NCBI GenBank assembly: GCA_003220685.1
Contig: QHTE01000055.1
Location: 286,759-350,758 of the forward strand
DNA length: 64,000 nucleotides
Direction of reading: 5' to 3'
DNA from: Candidatus Rokuibacteriota bacterium
GTDB lineage: Bacteria; Methylomirabilota; Methylomirabilia; Rokubacteriales; CSP1-6
This document shows positions 49,737 through 59,493 of the stretch, in pieces. How positions within the stretch are numbered: the stretch's first letter is position 1; each line of letters starts with the position of its first letter. A model generated the notes under the pieces. It searched no databases. It saw nothing but the letters and a program-made list of their open reading frames with translations, and was not told where the DNA came from. The position numbers were made by a program, and so were the translations under genes.

Positions 49737-50632
49737 TGGCCGCGACCAGTCCCGTCGCCGCCGCCGGCGCCGTGGCCACGGCCGAGCTCGCCGGGCGCCT
49801 CCCCGCGGCGCGTCGGCGCGACATGAGCGGCGCGATCGCTCACGCGATCCTGCTGGCGTCCGTGGTCGTGCTGGCGTTTCCGCTCTACTACGCGTTCGTC
49901 ATCAGCACCCAGACGCTCGACGAGGTGACGACCCTGCCGCCGAAGCTCGTGCCGTCGACCCACATGGTGCAGAACTACGCGGATGCCTGGGCGCGAGCGA
50001 AGATGGGCCGGCTCCTGCTGAACAGCGCGATCGTCGCGCTCGCGGTCGCGATCGGCAAGATTGCGATCTCGCTCCTGTCGGCGTTCGCGATCGTCTACTT
50101 CGACTTTCGCGGCAAGCAGGCGGTGTTCTGGACGATCTTCATCACGTTGATGCTGCCGGTGCCGGTGCGGATCGTGTCCACCTATCAGGTGGTCAGCGTG
50201 CTGGGCTGGGTCGACACGTACTGGGGGCTCACCGTCCCGCTGCTGGCCTCCGCGACGGGCACCTTCCTCTTCCGCCAGTACTACCAGACCATCCCGGACT
50301 CGCTCGCCGAGGCGGCCCAGCTCGACGGCGCCGGCCCGCTGCGCTTCCTGTGGTCGTTCCTGCTGCCGCTCTCGAAGGCGAACATCGCCGCGCTCTTCGT
50401 CATCCTCTTCGTGTACGGCTGGAACGACTATCTCTGGCCGCTGATCGTGACGAACAGCCCGGAGATGCGCACGGCCGTGATCGGGATCGACTCGCTAATT
50501 CCCCGCACCTCGCAGCTGCCGGAGTGGAACGTGGCGATGGCCGCGGCCATGATGGTGCTGCTGCCGCCGGTCGTCGTGATCGTGGTGATGCAGCGGTGGT
50601 TCGTGAAAGGCCTGATCGAGACCGAGAAGTGA
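49736..50632 (+). CDS. ugpE: Glycerol-3-phosphate ABC transporter permease UgpE
   Basis: A 298-residue permease, partner of UgpA. The N-terminal 30 residues are Ala-rich and cytoplasmic, then TM1 'AHAILLASVVVLAFPLYYAFV' (core 'ILLASVVVLAFPLYYAFV'), 'LMLPVPVRIVSTYQVVS' and the EAA loop 'PDSLAEAAQLDGAGPLRFLW'. 'VYGWNDYLWPLIVTN' is the conserved periplasmic-side block. ATG 49736 overlaps ugpA; the stop overlaps the first glycerophosphodiesterase (GTGA). Confidence 0.94.
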   Translation: MAATSPVAAAGAVATAELAGRLPAARRRDMSGAIAHAILLASVVVLAFPLYYAFVISTQTLDEVTTLPPKLVPSTHMVQNYADAWARAKMGRLLLNSAIVALAVAIGKIAISLLSAFAIVYFDFRGKQAVFWTIFITLMLPVPVRIVSTYQVVSVLGWVDTYWGLTVPLLASATGTFLFRQYYQTIPDSLAEAAQLDGAGPLRFLWSFLLPLSKANIAALFVILFVYGWNDYLWPLIVTNSPEMRTAVIGIDSLIPRTSQLPEWNVAMAAAMMVLLPPVVVIVVMQRWFVKGLIETEK

Positions 50633-51390
50633 CGCGAATCGCGGCGCATCGCGGCGGCGCGGCCCTCTGGCCCGAGAACAGCCTCCTCGCGTTCGAGAGC
50701 GCGATCGCCCTCGGCAGCGACCTCCTGGAGCTCGACGTGCACCTGACCCGCGACCCGGCCGTCGTGGTGATCCACGACGCCACGCTCGAGCGCACCACCG
50801 ACGGCCGGGGTCCGGTCGCGTCGGCGACGGCCGCCGACCTGCGCCGCCTCCGGCTGCGGGGGCCGGGCGCGACCCTGACGGGCGAGCACGTGCCGACGCT
50901 CGACGAGGTCCTCGCGGCGGCGGCGGACGCGCCGGCGCCGGTCGGACTGCTCGTCGAGGTGAAAGGGCCCGCACCGGGTGTCCGCTACGAGGGGCTGGAG
51001 GAGTTGGTGCTCGCCGCGCTCGCGCGGACGGGCCTCCAGGGGCGCGCGACCGTCATGGCGTTCAACCCCGACGTGATCGCGCGGGTCCGTGAGCTCGCGC
51101 CGCGCGCCCGCACGACGTTCCTGGTCTCGCGCGGCGCGGTCGAGCGCGCGGGCGCGCGCCCCGAGCAGACCGTCGAGTGGGCGGTCGGCGCCGGCGTCAC
51201 CGACCTCGGCGTCGAGTACACCCTGGCCGACGACCGGCTGGTCGCGGCGGCGCGCGCGGCCCACCTCGCCCTCGGCGTCTGGACCGTGAACGATCCAGAG
51301 GACATCCGGAGGATGCTCGGCCTCGGCGTCGACATCATCACGAGCGATCGCCCCGATCTGGCCAAGCGCCTGCAGCGGGGTGACGGTTGA
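50629..51390 (+). CDS. glpQ: Glycerophosphodiester phosphodiesterase (GDPD)
   Basis: A 253-residue cytosolic GDPD (UgpQ type) that hydrolyses glycerophosphodiesters to sn-glycerol-3-phosphate and an alcohol. 'IAAHRGGAALWPENSLLAFE' holds the H-R/G...P-E-N motif; 'DLLELDVHLTRDPAVVVIHDATLERTT' (core 'LELDVHLTRD' and 'VIHDATLERTTDG') supplies the E-x-D metal ligands and the second catalytic histidine. No signal peptide, so it acts on imported substrate. GTG 50629 overlaps ugpE; its end overlaps a second GDPD gene. Confidence 0.93.
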   Translation: MTRIAAHRGGAALWPENSLLAFESAIALGSDLLELDVHLTRDPAVVVIHDATLERTTDGRGPVASATAADLRRLRLRGPGATLTGEHVPTLDEVLAAAADAPAPVGLLVEVKGPAPGVRYEGLEELVLAALARTGLQGRATVMAFNPDVIARVRELAPRARTTFLVSRGAVERAGARPEQTVEWAVGAGVTDLGVEYTLADDRLVAAARAAHLALGVWTVNDPEDIRRMLGLGVDIITSDRPDLAKRLQRGDG

Positions 51391-52209
51391 CCCGGTCCTT
51401 CCGCGTCGGGCTCCTCGCCTCGCGGCTGCTGGCCCAGGCGGGCCCCGCGACTCCGACGGCCGGCCCGGCGACGCTCGTCGCCGCGCACCGCGGCGGCGCG
51501 GGGCTCTGGCCCGAGAACAGCCTCCTCGCCTTCCGTCAGGCCCTGGCGCTCGGCGTGGACGCGCTCGAGTTCGACCTGCACATGACGGCCGACGGCGAGA
51601 TCGTCGTGCTCCACGATCCGACGCTCGACCGCACGAGCACCGGCACGGGACCCGTGCGCGACCTGAAGCTCGCCGACCTCGCCGGCGTGAGGCTCAAGAC
51701 GCGCGACGGGGCGGTCACGAGCGCGTCCCGACCTTCGCCCGGCTGCTCGACCTGGCCTCCTCGGCGCCGGTCGAGCTCCTGCCCGAGATCAAGGTCGACG
51801 CGAATCGGCAGCGCTACGACTCGATCGAGGACAAGGTGCTGGCGCTCTTGCGCGCACGCGGACTGCTGGCGCGGACGACGATCCAGGCGTTCCAGGTCGA
51901 GACGATTCGCCGCCTGCGCGAGCTGGAGCCGAAGGCCCGGACGATGCTCCTGGTGGCGCGCGGCGACGTCGAGCGCGACCGCGCGCGCCCGGCCGAGGCG
52001 GTGCGCCGGGCGCGCGAGCTCGGCGCCACGGACCTCGGCATGAACCATCGGCTGATCGACGCCGACGTCGTGGCCGCGGCGCGCGCCGCGGGCATCCGGA
52101 TCTCCGCGTGGACCGTCAACGAGGGGGCGGACATCCGCCGGATGGTCGACCTCGGCGTGGACGTGGTGATGAGTGACCGGCCCGATCGGGCGAAGCGGCT
52201 CGCCGGGCG

Positions 52210-52213
<4 letters not shown>
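51387..52213 (+). pseudogene. Second glycerophosphodiester phosphodiesterase, frameshifted
   Basis: GTTGA-type overlap with the first copy, then a paralogous GDPD: 'LVAAHRGGAGLWPENSLLAF', 'ALEFDLHMTADGEIVVLHDPTLDRTS' (cores 'EFDLHMTADGE', 'LHDPTLDRTSTG'). The frame is lost near 51720 after 'RDGAVT'; homology resumes one frame away as 'ERVPTFARLLDLASSAPVELL' (core 'VPTFARLLDLASSAPVE') and runs to the end '[14 protein letters not shown]' at 52213. Comparison with copy 1 ('TGEHVPTLDEV') suggests four missing bases (a lost G-G-C-G). The final ATGA overlaps glpK. A sequencing error is possible; otherwise a fresh pseudogene. Confidence 0.85.
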
Positions 52214-53712
<1,499 letters not shown>

Positions 53713-53725
53713 GAGGAGACGAGCG

Positions 53726-54841
53726 ATGAGACGATTCGCGATTCTGACGCTCGCGGCGCTGCTGGTCGCGGGTGCGGGCGGTGGGGCCGCGGCGCAGACG
53801 CCGCCGATCGAGGGCGAGCTGGCGCTGATCACGCCGGTCTCGAAGTTCATCCACGACGCGGCGCTCAAGGCGTTTGCCGACTACGCCAAGGAGAAGTGGA
53901 ACGTCACCGTGAAGGTCAGCGCGATCCCGGCGGGCACGCCGGTCGCGTACGGGCGCATCGTCGAGTGGAAGGGGCGGCCCGAGGTCGACATCTTCTGGGG
54001 CGGCGAGTCGGCGCTCTTCGAGAAGCTCGCCGAGCAGAAGCTTCTGCAGAAGGTGGAGATCTCGCGCGAGGCGTGGGACGCGATCCCGGCGTCGATCGGG
54101 ACGCCGAAGCCGATCCCGCTCAAGGACAGGGACGGCCACTGGGTCGGCACGGCGCTCGAGCCGTACGGCCTCGTCTACCACCCGAAGAAGATCCAGCGCC
54201 TCGGCGTTCCCGAGCCGAAGGATTGGGACGACCTCTTGAACGCGAAGCTCCGCGGCGAGGTCGCCCAGTGCGCGCCCACGCGGTCCTCGTCGTCGAATGC
54301 GACGTACGAGGTGATCCTGTCAATGCATGGCGAGGACCGCGGCTGGGACTGGCTCCGCAAGCTCGCCGCCAACACGGGCCTCTTCACCGCGCGCAGCCGC
54401 GACGTGCCGACCGTCGTGGCCAAGGGCGAGTTCACCGCGGGCTTCGCCGTGCCCTCGTACATGGCGTTCGAGGAGAAGCTCGCGGGCTTCGACCTCAAGT
54501 TCGTGGCGCCGAAGAACGCCTTCGTCACGCCCGAGCCCATGGCGATCCTGGCGGGCGCGCGCAACCCGAAGGCGGCGCGCGCGTTCGTGGAGTTCCTCCT
54601 GAGCGAGCGCGGGCAGCGCGTGTTCATGGAGCGCGGCCTGTTCCCGATCACGCCGAAGTACAAGGTGCAAGGGCCGCCGGGCTCGCCCGCCGAGATGGCC
54701 GTGGAGTTCACCGGCGGCGTGCGCTCGTACTTCGACCGCGGCGTCTCGAACGTCTACGACGAGGCGGTCGCGCAAAAACGGTCGGACGCGCTCAAGCAGA
54801 AGTTCCGGACGGACATCGAAGCGACCTGGAAGAAACCCTGA
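53726..54841 (+). CDS. ABC transporter solute-binding protein, Fe3+/family 1 type
   Basis: A 371-residue periplasmic protein with signal peptide 'ILTLAALLVAGAGGGAAA|QT'. 'GELALITPVSKFIHDAALKAF' (core 'ALITPVSKFIHDAALKAF') and 'GRPEVDIFWGGESALFEKLAEQ' (core 'VDIFWGGESALFEKL') match the AfuA/FbpA-like group 1 binding proteins; 'YGLVYHPKKIQRLGVPEPKDWDDL' (core 'GLVYHPKKIQ') follows. Ligand may be ferric iron or an anion such as phosphonate or thiamine-like compounds; iron-binding tyrosine pairs are not clear. GAGAGGAG precedes ATG 53726. Followed by its ATPase and a fused permease. Confidence 0.88.
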   Translation: MRRFAILTLAALLVAGAGGGAAAQTPPIEGELALITPVSKFIHDAALKAFADYAKEKWNVTVKVSAIPAGTPVAYGRIVEWKGRPEVDIFWGGESALFEKLAEQKLLQKVEISREAWDAIPASIGTPKPIPLKDRDGHWVGTALEPYGLVYHPKKIQRLGVPEPKDWDDLLNAKLRGEVAQCAPTRSSSSNATYEVILSMHGEDRGWDWLRKLAANTGLFTARSRDVPTVVAKGEFTAGFAVPSYMAFEEKLAGFDLKFVAPKNAFVTPEPMAILAGARNPKAARAFVEFLLSERGQRVFMERGLFPITPKYKVQGPPGSPAEMAVEFTGGVRSYFDRGVSNVYDEAVAQKRSDALKQKFRTDIEATWKKP

Positions 54842-55899
54842 AGATCCGGCTGCACGGGGTCCACAAACGCTTCGGGAGCGTGACCGCCGTCGACGGCGCG
54901 AGCCTCGAGATCGGCGACGGCGAGCTGTTCACGCTGCTCGGCCCCTCGGGCTGCGGCAAGACGACCCTGCTCCGGCTGATGGCGGGCTTCCACGCGCCGG
55001 ACACCGGCGAGATCTGGTTCGGCGAGCGCCGGGTCGACGCGCTCCGGCCCTACGAGCGCAACATCGGCATGGTGTTCCAGAACTACGCGCTGTGGCCGCA
55101 CATGACGGTGCGGGCGAACGTCGCCTACGGGCTCAAGCTGCGCAGGCTCGACGCCGCCGCGGTCGCCGAACGCGTCGCGGCGGGCCTCGCGAAGGTGAAC
55201 CTGGAGGGGCTCGAGCACCGCTACCCCGGCCAGCTCTCGGGAGGCCAGCAGCAGCGGGTCGCGCTCGCGCGCGCGCTCGTGCTGAAACCCGACGTCCTCT
55301 TGCTCGACGAACCGCTGTCGAACCTCGACGCCAAGATCCGCGTGCAGGTGCGCGCCGAGATCCGCAAGCTCCAGAAGGAGCTCGGCATCACGACGGTGTA
55401 CGTGACGCACGACCAGGAGGAGGCGCTCTCGCTCTCGGACCGGGTCGCCGTCATACGCGACGGCCGCATACTACAGACTTCGCCCCCCAAGGAGCTCTAC
55501 GAGCGGCCCGTCGGACGATTCGTCGCGGACTTCGTCGGGACCAACAACTTCCTTGCCGGCACGTGCCGCGAGGCCGCCGCCGACCGGCTCTGCGCGGAGA
55601 CCGCCATCGGCCTCGTGCGCGGCTCGCCGGCGCCGCGGCTCCGGCCCGGCGACCGCTGCGTGCTCGCGATCCGCCCCGAGAACATCGCGCTGGGCACCGC
55701 GCACGAGAACACGTTCGCGGGCCGCATCGTCCTGGCCTCGTACCTCGGCAGCACGCTCCGCTACGACGTCGAGGTGCGGGACGGCGTCGTGCTCAAGGTG
55801 GACGTCGGCGACCCCTGGCACCACGAGGTCCTGCCGCCGCGCGCGGCGGTGCACGTCACCTTCCCGGCCTCGGCGGCGCTGACCTTGGCGGACGGATGA
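54838..55899 (+). CDS. ABC transporter ATP-binding protein (FbpC/PotA/UgpC-like)
   Basis: About 353 residues with Walker A 'LLGPSGCGKTTLLRL', Q-loop 'MVFQNYALWPHM', signature 'LSGGQQQRVALARALVL', Walker B 'VLLLDEPLSNLDAK' and H-loop 'VYVTHDQEEALSLSD', followed by a C-terminal TOBE domain ('CVLAIRPENIALG'). No ATG, GTG or TTG lies near the start of homology ('KIRLHGVHKRFG'); the CTG at 54838, overlapping the previous stop as CTGA, is the only candidate that fits. It energises the following permease and is the only ATPase near ugpABE, which lacks its own. Confidence 0.93.
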   Translation: MKIRLHGVHKRFGSVTAVDGASLEIGDGELFTLLGPSGCGKTTLLRLMAGFHAPDTGEIWFGERRVDALRPYERNIGMVFQNYALWPHMTVRANVAYGLKLRRLDAAAVAERVAAGLAKVNLEGLEHRYPGQLSGGQQQRVALARALVLKPDVLLLDEPLSNLDAKIRVQVRAEIRKLQKELGITTVYVTHDQEEALSLSDRVAVIRDGRILQTSPPKELYERPVGRFVADFVGTNNFLAGTCREAAADRLCAETAIGLVRGSPAPRLRPGDRCVLAIRPENIALGTAHENTFAGRIVLASYLGSTLRYDVEVRDGVVLKVDVGDPWHHEVLPPRAAVHVTFPASAALTLADG

Positions 55900-57605
55900 G
55901 CAGCCCCGTCGCGGCGCCCGCCGCCCGGCGCCCCGCGGTCGCGAGCCGCCTCGTGCCCGGGCTCGGCGTCGGCGTCGTCTGGCTCTTCCTGCTCGTCTTT
56001 CTCGTCTATCCGCTGCTGCGCATCCTCTACGACGCGTTCACCGACGAGGCCGGACTGGTGACCGTCGCGAACTTCGCCGAGTTCGCGCGCGACCCCTACT
56101 ACCTGCGCTCGCTCGGGAACTCGCTGGCGCTCGGTCTCGGCACCGTGGCGGCGACCTCCGTGGTGGGGTTCGCGGTGGCGTTCCTGCTCGTGCGCTACGA
56201 CTTCGTCGGCCGCAGCCTCTTCGGCTACCTGACCTTGATTCCGATCATCTCGCCGCCGCTGGTCGGCGTGCTCGGATTCACCTTCATCATGGGGCGCGCC
56301 GGGACCGTGAACGTGCTGCTCGAGGACTGGGTGGGGCTCACGCGGCCGGTGAACTTCGTCTACGGGCTGCACGGCGTGCTGCTCGTGGAGACCCTCCACC
56401 TCTTTCCGATGATCACCTTGAACGTCGTCGACGCGCTCGCCAAGATCGATCCCGCGCTCGAAGAGGCGGCCGAGAGCGTCGGCGCCCGGCCCTTCACGAA
56501 GCTGGTCCGGATCACCCTGCCGCTCACGACCCCGGGCTACGTCGCCGGCGCGCTTCTCGTCTTCATCTGGACCTTCTCCGACTTCGCCACGCCGCTGGTG
56601 CTCGGCGTCCACGACCTGCTCGCGTCGCAGGCCTACCTCAACATCGTCCAGTTCGTCGACCGGCGGCTCTTCCGCATGGGCATCGTGATCTCGGCGTTGA
56701 TGGTGGTGCTGGCCGTGCTGTTCCTGGTGGCGGCGCGCCGCTACGTCGCGATCAAGGACTACTCGTCGCTCTCCTACTCGAAGGTCGCGCGCCGCCGGCT
56801 GTCGCCGCTCGGCCAGACCGGCGCCGTCTCGTTCCTGTCGCTCCTGATGCTCCTGTCGTTCATCCCCTATCTCGGCGTGGCGCTGGCGTCAGTCGGGAAG
56901 GGGTGGTCGCTGACGCCGTTTCCGACGCGCTACACGCTCGCCCACTTCGAGCGCGTCATCGTCGAGACGCCGAAGTACGTCGTGAACAGCTTCCTCTACT
57001 CGGGGCTCGCCGTGGTGCTCTGCATCGCGATCGGCGTGCCGATCGCGTGGATCCTGGCGCGCACGCGCCTGCCCGGGCGGGACACGCTCGACGGGCTCAA
57101 CACCTTGATCCTGGCGATCCCGGGAACCGCGATCGGCATCGCGTACATCCGCGCGTTCCACTTCGACCTGCCCCTGGTGGGCCGCGCGCTCACGAGCCTC
57201 TGGGTCATCCTGCCGCTCGTGCTCGCCATTCGGCGACTCCCGTACACCGTGCGCGGCTCGTACGCCTCGCTCCTGCTCGTCCACCGATCGATGGAAGAAG
57301 CGGCGGCGAGCGTGGGCGCCCGCGGGCTCCGGTCGTTCGCCGACGTGACGCTGCCGCTCATCTGGCGCGGCGTCCTGGTCGGCGCGCTGTTCTCGTTCAT
57401 GACGTCGCTGCAGGAGGCCTCGGCGGTGCTGTTCCTGTCGCTCGGCGGCTGGGAGACGATCACCGTCGGGATCTTCTCGTTCTACATCGCCGGCAGCGCC
57501 AACGAGGCCGCCGCCCTCGGCGTCATCCTGATCGTCGTCGCCGCGATCAGCGTGGCCGCGATCAACCGGGTCGCCGGCGCGCGCATGGGCGGCATGTTCG
57601 GCTGA
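55896..57605 (+). CDS. ABC transporter permease, fused two-domain (FbpB-like)
   Basis: A 569-residue permease with two tandem BPD-transp domains (about 12 helices). Two EAA loops are visible, 'PALEEAAESVGARPFTKLVRI' (core 'EEAAESVGARPFTKLV') near residue 190 and 'RSMEEAAASVGARGLRSFADV' (core 'EEAAASVGARGLRSF') near residue 465, each to dock one ATPase monomer. 'YPLLRILYDAFTDE' opens the first half, 'FIPYLGVALASVGKGWSL' the second. ATG overlaps the ATPase stop (ATGA). With the two upstream genes it makes a complete importer of iron or another small oxyanion/cation. Confidence 0.94.
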   Translation: MSSPVAAPAARRPAVASRLVPGLGVGVVWLFLLVFLVYPLLRILYDAFTDEAGLVTVANFAEFARDPYYLRSLGNSLALGLGTVAATSVVGFAVAFLLVRYDFVGRSLFGYLTLIPIISPPLVGVLGFTFIMGRAGTVNVLLEDWVGLTRPVNFVYGLHGVLLVETLHLFPMITLNVVDALAKIDPALEEAAESVGARPFTKLVRITLPLTTPGYVAGALLVFIWTFSDFATPLVLGVHDLLASQAYLNIVQFVDRRLFRMGIVISALMVVLAVLFLVAARRYVAIKDYSSLSYSKVARRRLSPLGQTGAVSFLSLLMLLSFIPYLGVALASVGKGWSLTPFPTRYTLAHFERVIVETPKYVVNSFLYSGLAVVLCIAIGVPIAWILARTRLPGRDTLDGLNTLILAIPGTAIGIAYIRAFHFDLPLVGRALTSLWVILPLVLAIRRLPYTVRGSYASLLLVHRSMEEAAASVGARGLRSFADVTLPLIWRGVLVGALFSFMTSLQEASAVLFLSLGGWETITVGIFSFYIAGSANEAAALGVILIVVAAISVAAINRVAGARMGGMFG

Positions 57606-57619
57606 GGTTGTGCCGAACT

Positions 57620-57670
57620 GACGCCGGCCCTTCGGCCCTCGCTCCAGCGAAATCAGCCACTTCCGATCGC
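57620..57670 (-). repeat. Intergenic repeat, decayed copy E
   Basis: On the minus strand it begins GCGATCGGAAGTGGCTG and contains ATTTCGCTGG, matching the outer end of pair C (GCGATCGTGAGTGGC, ATTTCGCGCTG), and ends in a GGGCCGAAGGGCC hairpin. The central core is lost. Confidence 0.4.
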
Positions 57671-57709
57671 TTGTTCGCCCGGAGTCAATGTGCTAGTGTC
57701 CTTCTTCAC

Positions 57710-57946
57710 ATGGCGCCGTCCGGGGATCAGGGAACCTGGAAAGCGCTCGGGGAGCTCTCCTCGATCGGGCTCGCGCTGGTGGTCGCGACGGTGATCGGGC
57801 TCGTCGGGGGCTACTACGCGGACCGCTTGCTGGGAACGTCGCCCTGGCTCTTGCTGCTCGGGCTGGCACTCGGGATCGCGGCGGGATTCGTCAACCTCTT
57901 TCGATCGGTGAACCGCGCCGACCGGGAGCTCGATGACACCAAGTGA
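57710..57946 (+). CDS. atpZ: AtpZ/AtpI-type F0F1-ATPase accessory protein
   Basis: 78 residues with two helices, 'LGELSSIGLALVVATVIGLVGGYYAD' (core 'GLALVVATVIGLVGGYYAD') and 'SPWLLLLGLALGIAAGFVNLF' (core 'WLLLLGLALGIAAGFVNLF'), the two-helix hairpin of AtpZ. These proteins precede atpI at the head of split atp operons and help ATP synthase assembly, with a proposed Mg2+/Ca2+ transport role. ATG 57710 is preceded by only a weak TAGTGT box. Overlaps atpI by 14 bases. Confidence 0.85.
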   Translation: MAPSGDQGTWKALGELSSIGLALVVATVIGLVGGYYADRLLGTSPWLLLLGLALGIAAGFVNLFRSVNRADRELDDTK

Positions 57947-58298
57947 GTTGACGACGCGGGTGACGCTCGACACGTGCGTCGCCGTGGGCGCGCTCGCCGC
58001 GCTCGGCTGGTGGCTCGCGGGCGCGTCGATCGGCCTGGGTGTGCTGGCGGGCGGCGCCCTCGCGGTCGTCAACTTCCGCTGGCTCGTCGCGCGCGCGGCC
58101 ATCGCGAGCGCCGCCGGCGGTCGGTCGGCCGCCGCGTGGGTGCTCGGCGCCGGGCTCCGGTTCACCGCGTGCGCCGTTACGTGCGGAATCCTCCTCGCCT
58201 ACGGCTGGGCGCATCCGGTCGCGCTCGTGGCCGGATTCACCGTGTTGCCCTGCGATGTGATCGCGCGCGGCCTCGCGTCGGCGCGCGCGGAGCGCTGA
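57933..58298 (+). CDS. atpI: ATP synthase subunit I (AtpI-like)
   Basis: A 121-residue, four-helix membrane protein, chaperone for c-ring assembly. 'LGWWLAGASIGLGVLAGGALAVVNF' (core 'GVLAGGALAVVNFRWL') matches the AtpI helix pair and 'AYGWAHPVALVAGFTVLPCDV' (core 'HPVALVAGFTVLP') the last helix. Starts within the atpZ coding region; atpB begins 3 bases after its stop. Conservation is low in this family, so the call rests on topology and position as much as on motif. Confidence 0.85.
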   Translation: MTPSELTTRVTLDTCVAVGALAALGWWLAGASIGLGVLAGGALAVVNFRWLVARAAIASAAGGRSAAAWVLGAGLRFTACAVTCGILLAYGWAHPVALVAGFTVLPCDVIARGLASARAER

Positions 58299-58301
58299 TC
58301 G

Positions 58302-59078
58302 ATGGAAGCGATCGAGCACCCTCCGATCTTTCGGCTGCCGGGCATCCCGGACCACGTGACGTACACCTGGCTCGTCATGGTGATCCTGGCGGCGCTGACG
58401 TTCGTCGCGTCGCGGAATCTCCAGCTGGTGCCGCGCGGCCTGCAGAACTTCCTGGAGGTCCTGCTCGAGCAGTTCCAGCAGATGATCGACGACGTGATGG
58501 GCCCCGAAGGGCGGCGTTATCTGCCGCTGATCGCGACCCTCGGGCTGTTCATTCTCACCGGCAACCTCATGGGGCTGGTGCCGGGCCTGGCCGGCGTGAC
58601 GAGCAACCTCAACACGAACGCCGCGTGCGCGCTCGTCGTGTTCGTGGCCTACCACTGGATCGGCGCGCGCAAGCAGGGGCTCGTGCCCTACCTGAAGCAT
58701 TTCGCCGGCCCCGTTCCACTGGCGCTCAAGCCCCTGATGTTCGTGATCGAGATCATCAGCCACCTCGCGCGCCCGCTCTCGCTCACCCTGCGACTCTTCG
58801 GCAACATGGTCGGCGGCCACATCCTGCTCGCGGTGATCTTCCTCCTGATGGGCCTGGACGGCCTGATCGGATGGGCGCTGTCGGGCAGCGTGCCGGGCGC
58901 GATCATCGGCGGGATCGGCGGCATCGTCACGATCGCCTTCACGGTGGGCTTTCTCTACCCGCTGAAGATTCTGGTGGCCTTTCTGCAGGCGTTCATCTTC
59001 GTGATGCTGACGATGCTCTACATCTCCGGCGCGATCGAAGAAGCCGAGCATTCCGAACAGCATTCCGGGCACCACTAG
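58302..59078 (+). CDS. atpB: ATP synthase F0 subunit a
   Basis: A 258-residue stator subunit. The essential arginine lies in 'LSLTLRLFGNMVGGHILLAV' (L-R-L-F-G-N-M), with 'VLLEQFQQMIDDVMGPEGRRYLPL' (core 'MIDDVMGPEGRRYLPL') before it and 'GFLYPLKILVAFLQAFIFVML' (core 'FLQAFIFVMLTMLYI') after. It forms the two proton half-channels against the c-ring. atpE follows after 27 bases with a strong ribosome site. The C-terminus is histidine/serine-rich ('EEAEHSEQHSGHH'). Confidence 0.96.
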   Translation: MEAIEHPPIFRLPGIPDHVTYTWLVMVILAALTFVASRNLQLVPRGLQNFLEVLLEQFQQMIDDVMGPEGRRYLPLIATLGLFILTGNLMGLVPGLAGVTSNLNTNAACALVVFVAYHWIGARKQGLVPYLKHFAGPVPLALKPLMFVIEIISHLARPLSLTLRLFGNMVGGHILLAVIFLLMGLDGLIGWALSGSVPGAIIGGIGGIVTIAFTVGFLYPLKILVAFLQAFIFVMLTMLYISGAIEEAEHSEQHSGHH

Positions 59079-59105
59079 CAGATCACTCGCATAGAGGAGG
59101 GAGTC

Positions 59106-59432
59106 GTGCGACGTTCACTGATTCTGGGTGGGTTGGCGGTTCTGGCGTTTCCGACCGCGGCGCTGGCGGCCGAGGGCGGCACGGGCGGCTGGATCGCTCC
59201 GTTCGCGGTGATCGCGGCCGGCATCGGCATGGCGATCGCGGCAGGGTTGTGCGGGCTCGGGCAGGGCAGGGCGGTCGCGTCGGCCGTCGACGCGATGGCC
59301 CGGCAGCCGGGGGCCGCGGCGCGGATTCAGACCGCGATGATCATCGGTCTGGCGCTCATCGAGTCCCTCGCGATCTATACGCTCGTCATCGCGTTGATCC
59401 TCCTGTTCGTGAAGGGTATCAACTTCGCGTGA
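59106..59432 (+). CDS. atpE: ATP synthase F0 subunit c, with N-terminal signal-like extension
   Basis: 108 residues, longer than the usual 75-90 because of an N-terminal hydrophobic leader, '[19 protein letters not shown]', as in some c subunits that are cleaved or inserted by signal peptide. Then helix 1 '[20 protein letters not shown]' (Q53), polar loop 'RQPGA' and helix 2 '[19 protein letters not shown]' with ion-binding E86, S87 and Y91. Q53/E86/S87/Y91 match several ligands of Na+-type rings, but leucine replaces the expected threonine after Ser87. GAGGAGGGAG precedes GTG 59106. atpF and the F1 genes are not in this window. Confidence 0.95.
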   Translation: MRRSLILGGLAVLAFPTAALAAEGGTGGWIAPFAVIAAGIGMAIAAGLCGLGQGRAVASAVDAMARQPGAAARIQTAMIIGLALIESLAIYTLVIALILLFVKGINFA

Positions 59433-59454
59433 CGATCAGCGCATAGCGGAGGAC

Positions 59455-59489
59455 CGGCGCGCCGCACGCCTCCCGCGCGCGGCGCGCCG
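59455..59489 (+). promoter_or_regulatory. 11-bp GC hairpin between atpE and rex
   Basis: CGGCGCGCCGC (59455-59465) and GCGGCGCGCCG (59479-59489) form a perfect stem with a 13-base loop, ending four bases before the rex ATG. It could terminate the atp transcript or hide the rex ribosome-binding site; no T-run follows. Confidence 0.5.
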
Positions 59490-59493
59490 CTCG

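Noticed and set aside
59106..59432. Confident Na+-ATP synthase
   Set aside because: Leu replaces the expected Thr after the conserved Ser, so the Na+ ligand set is incomplete; left as an open question.
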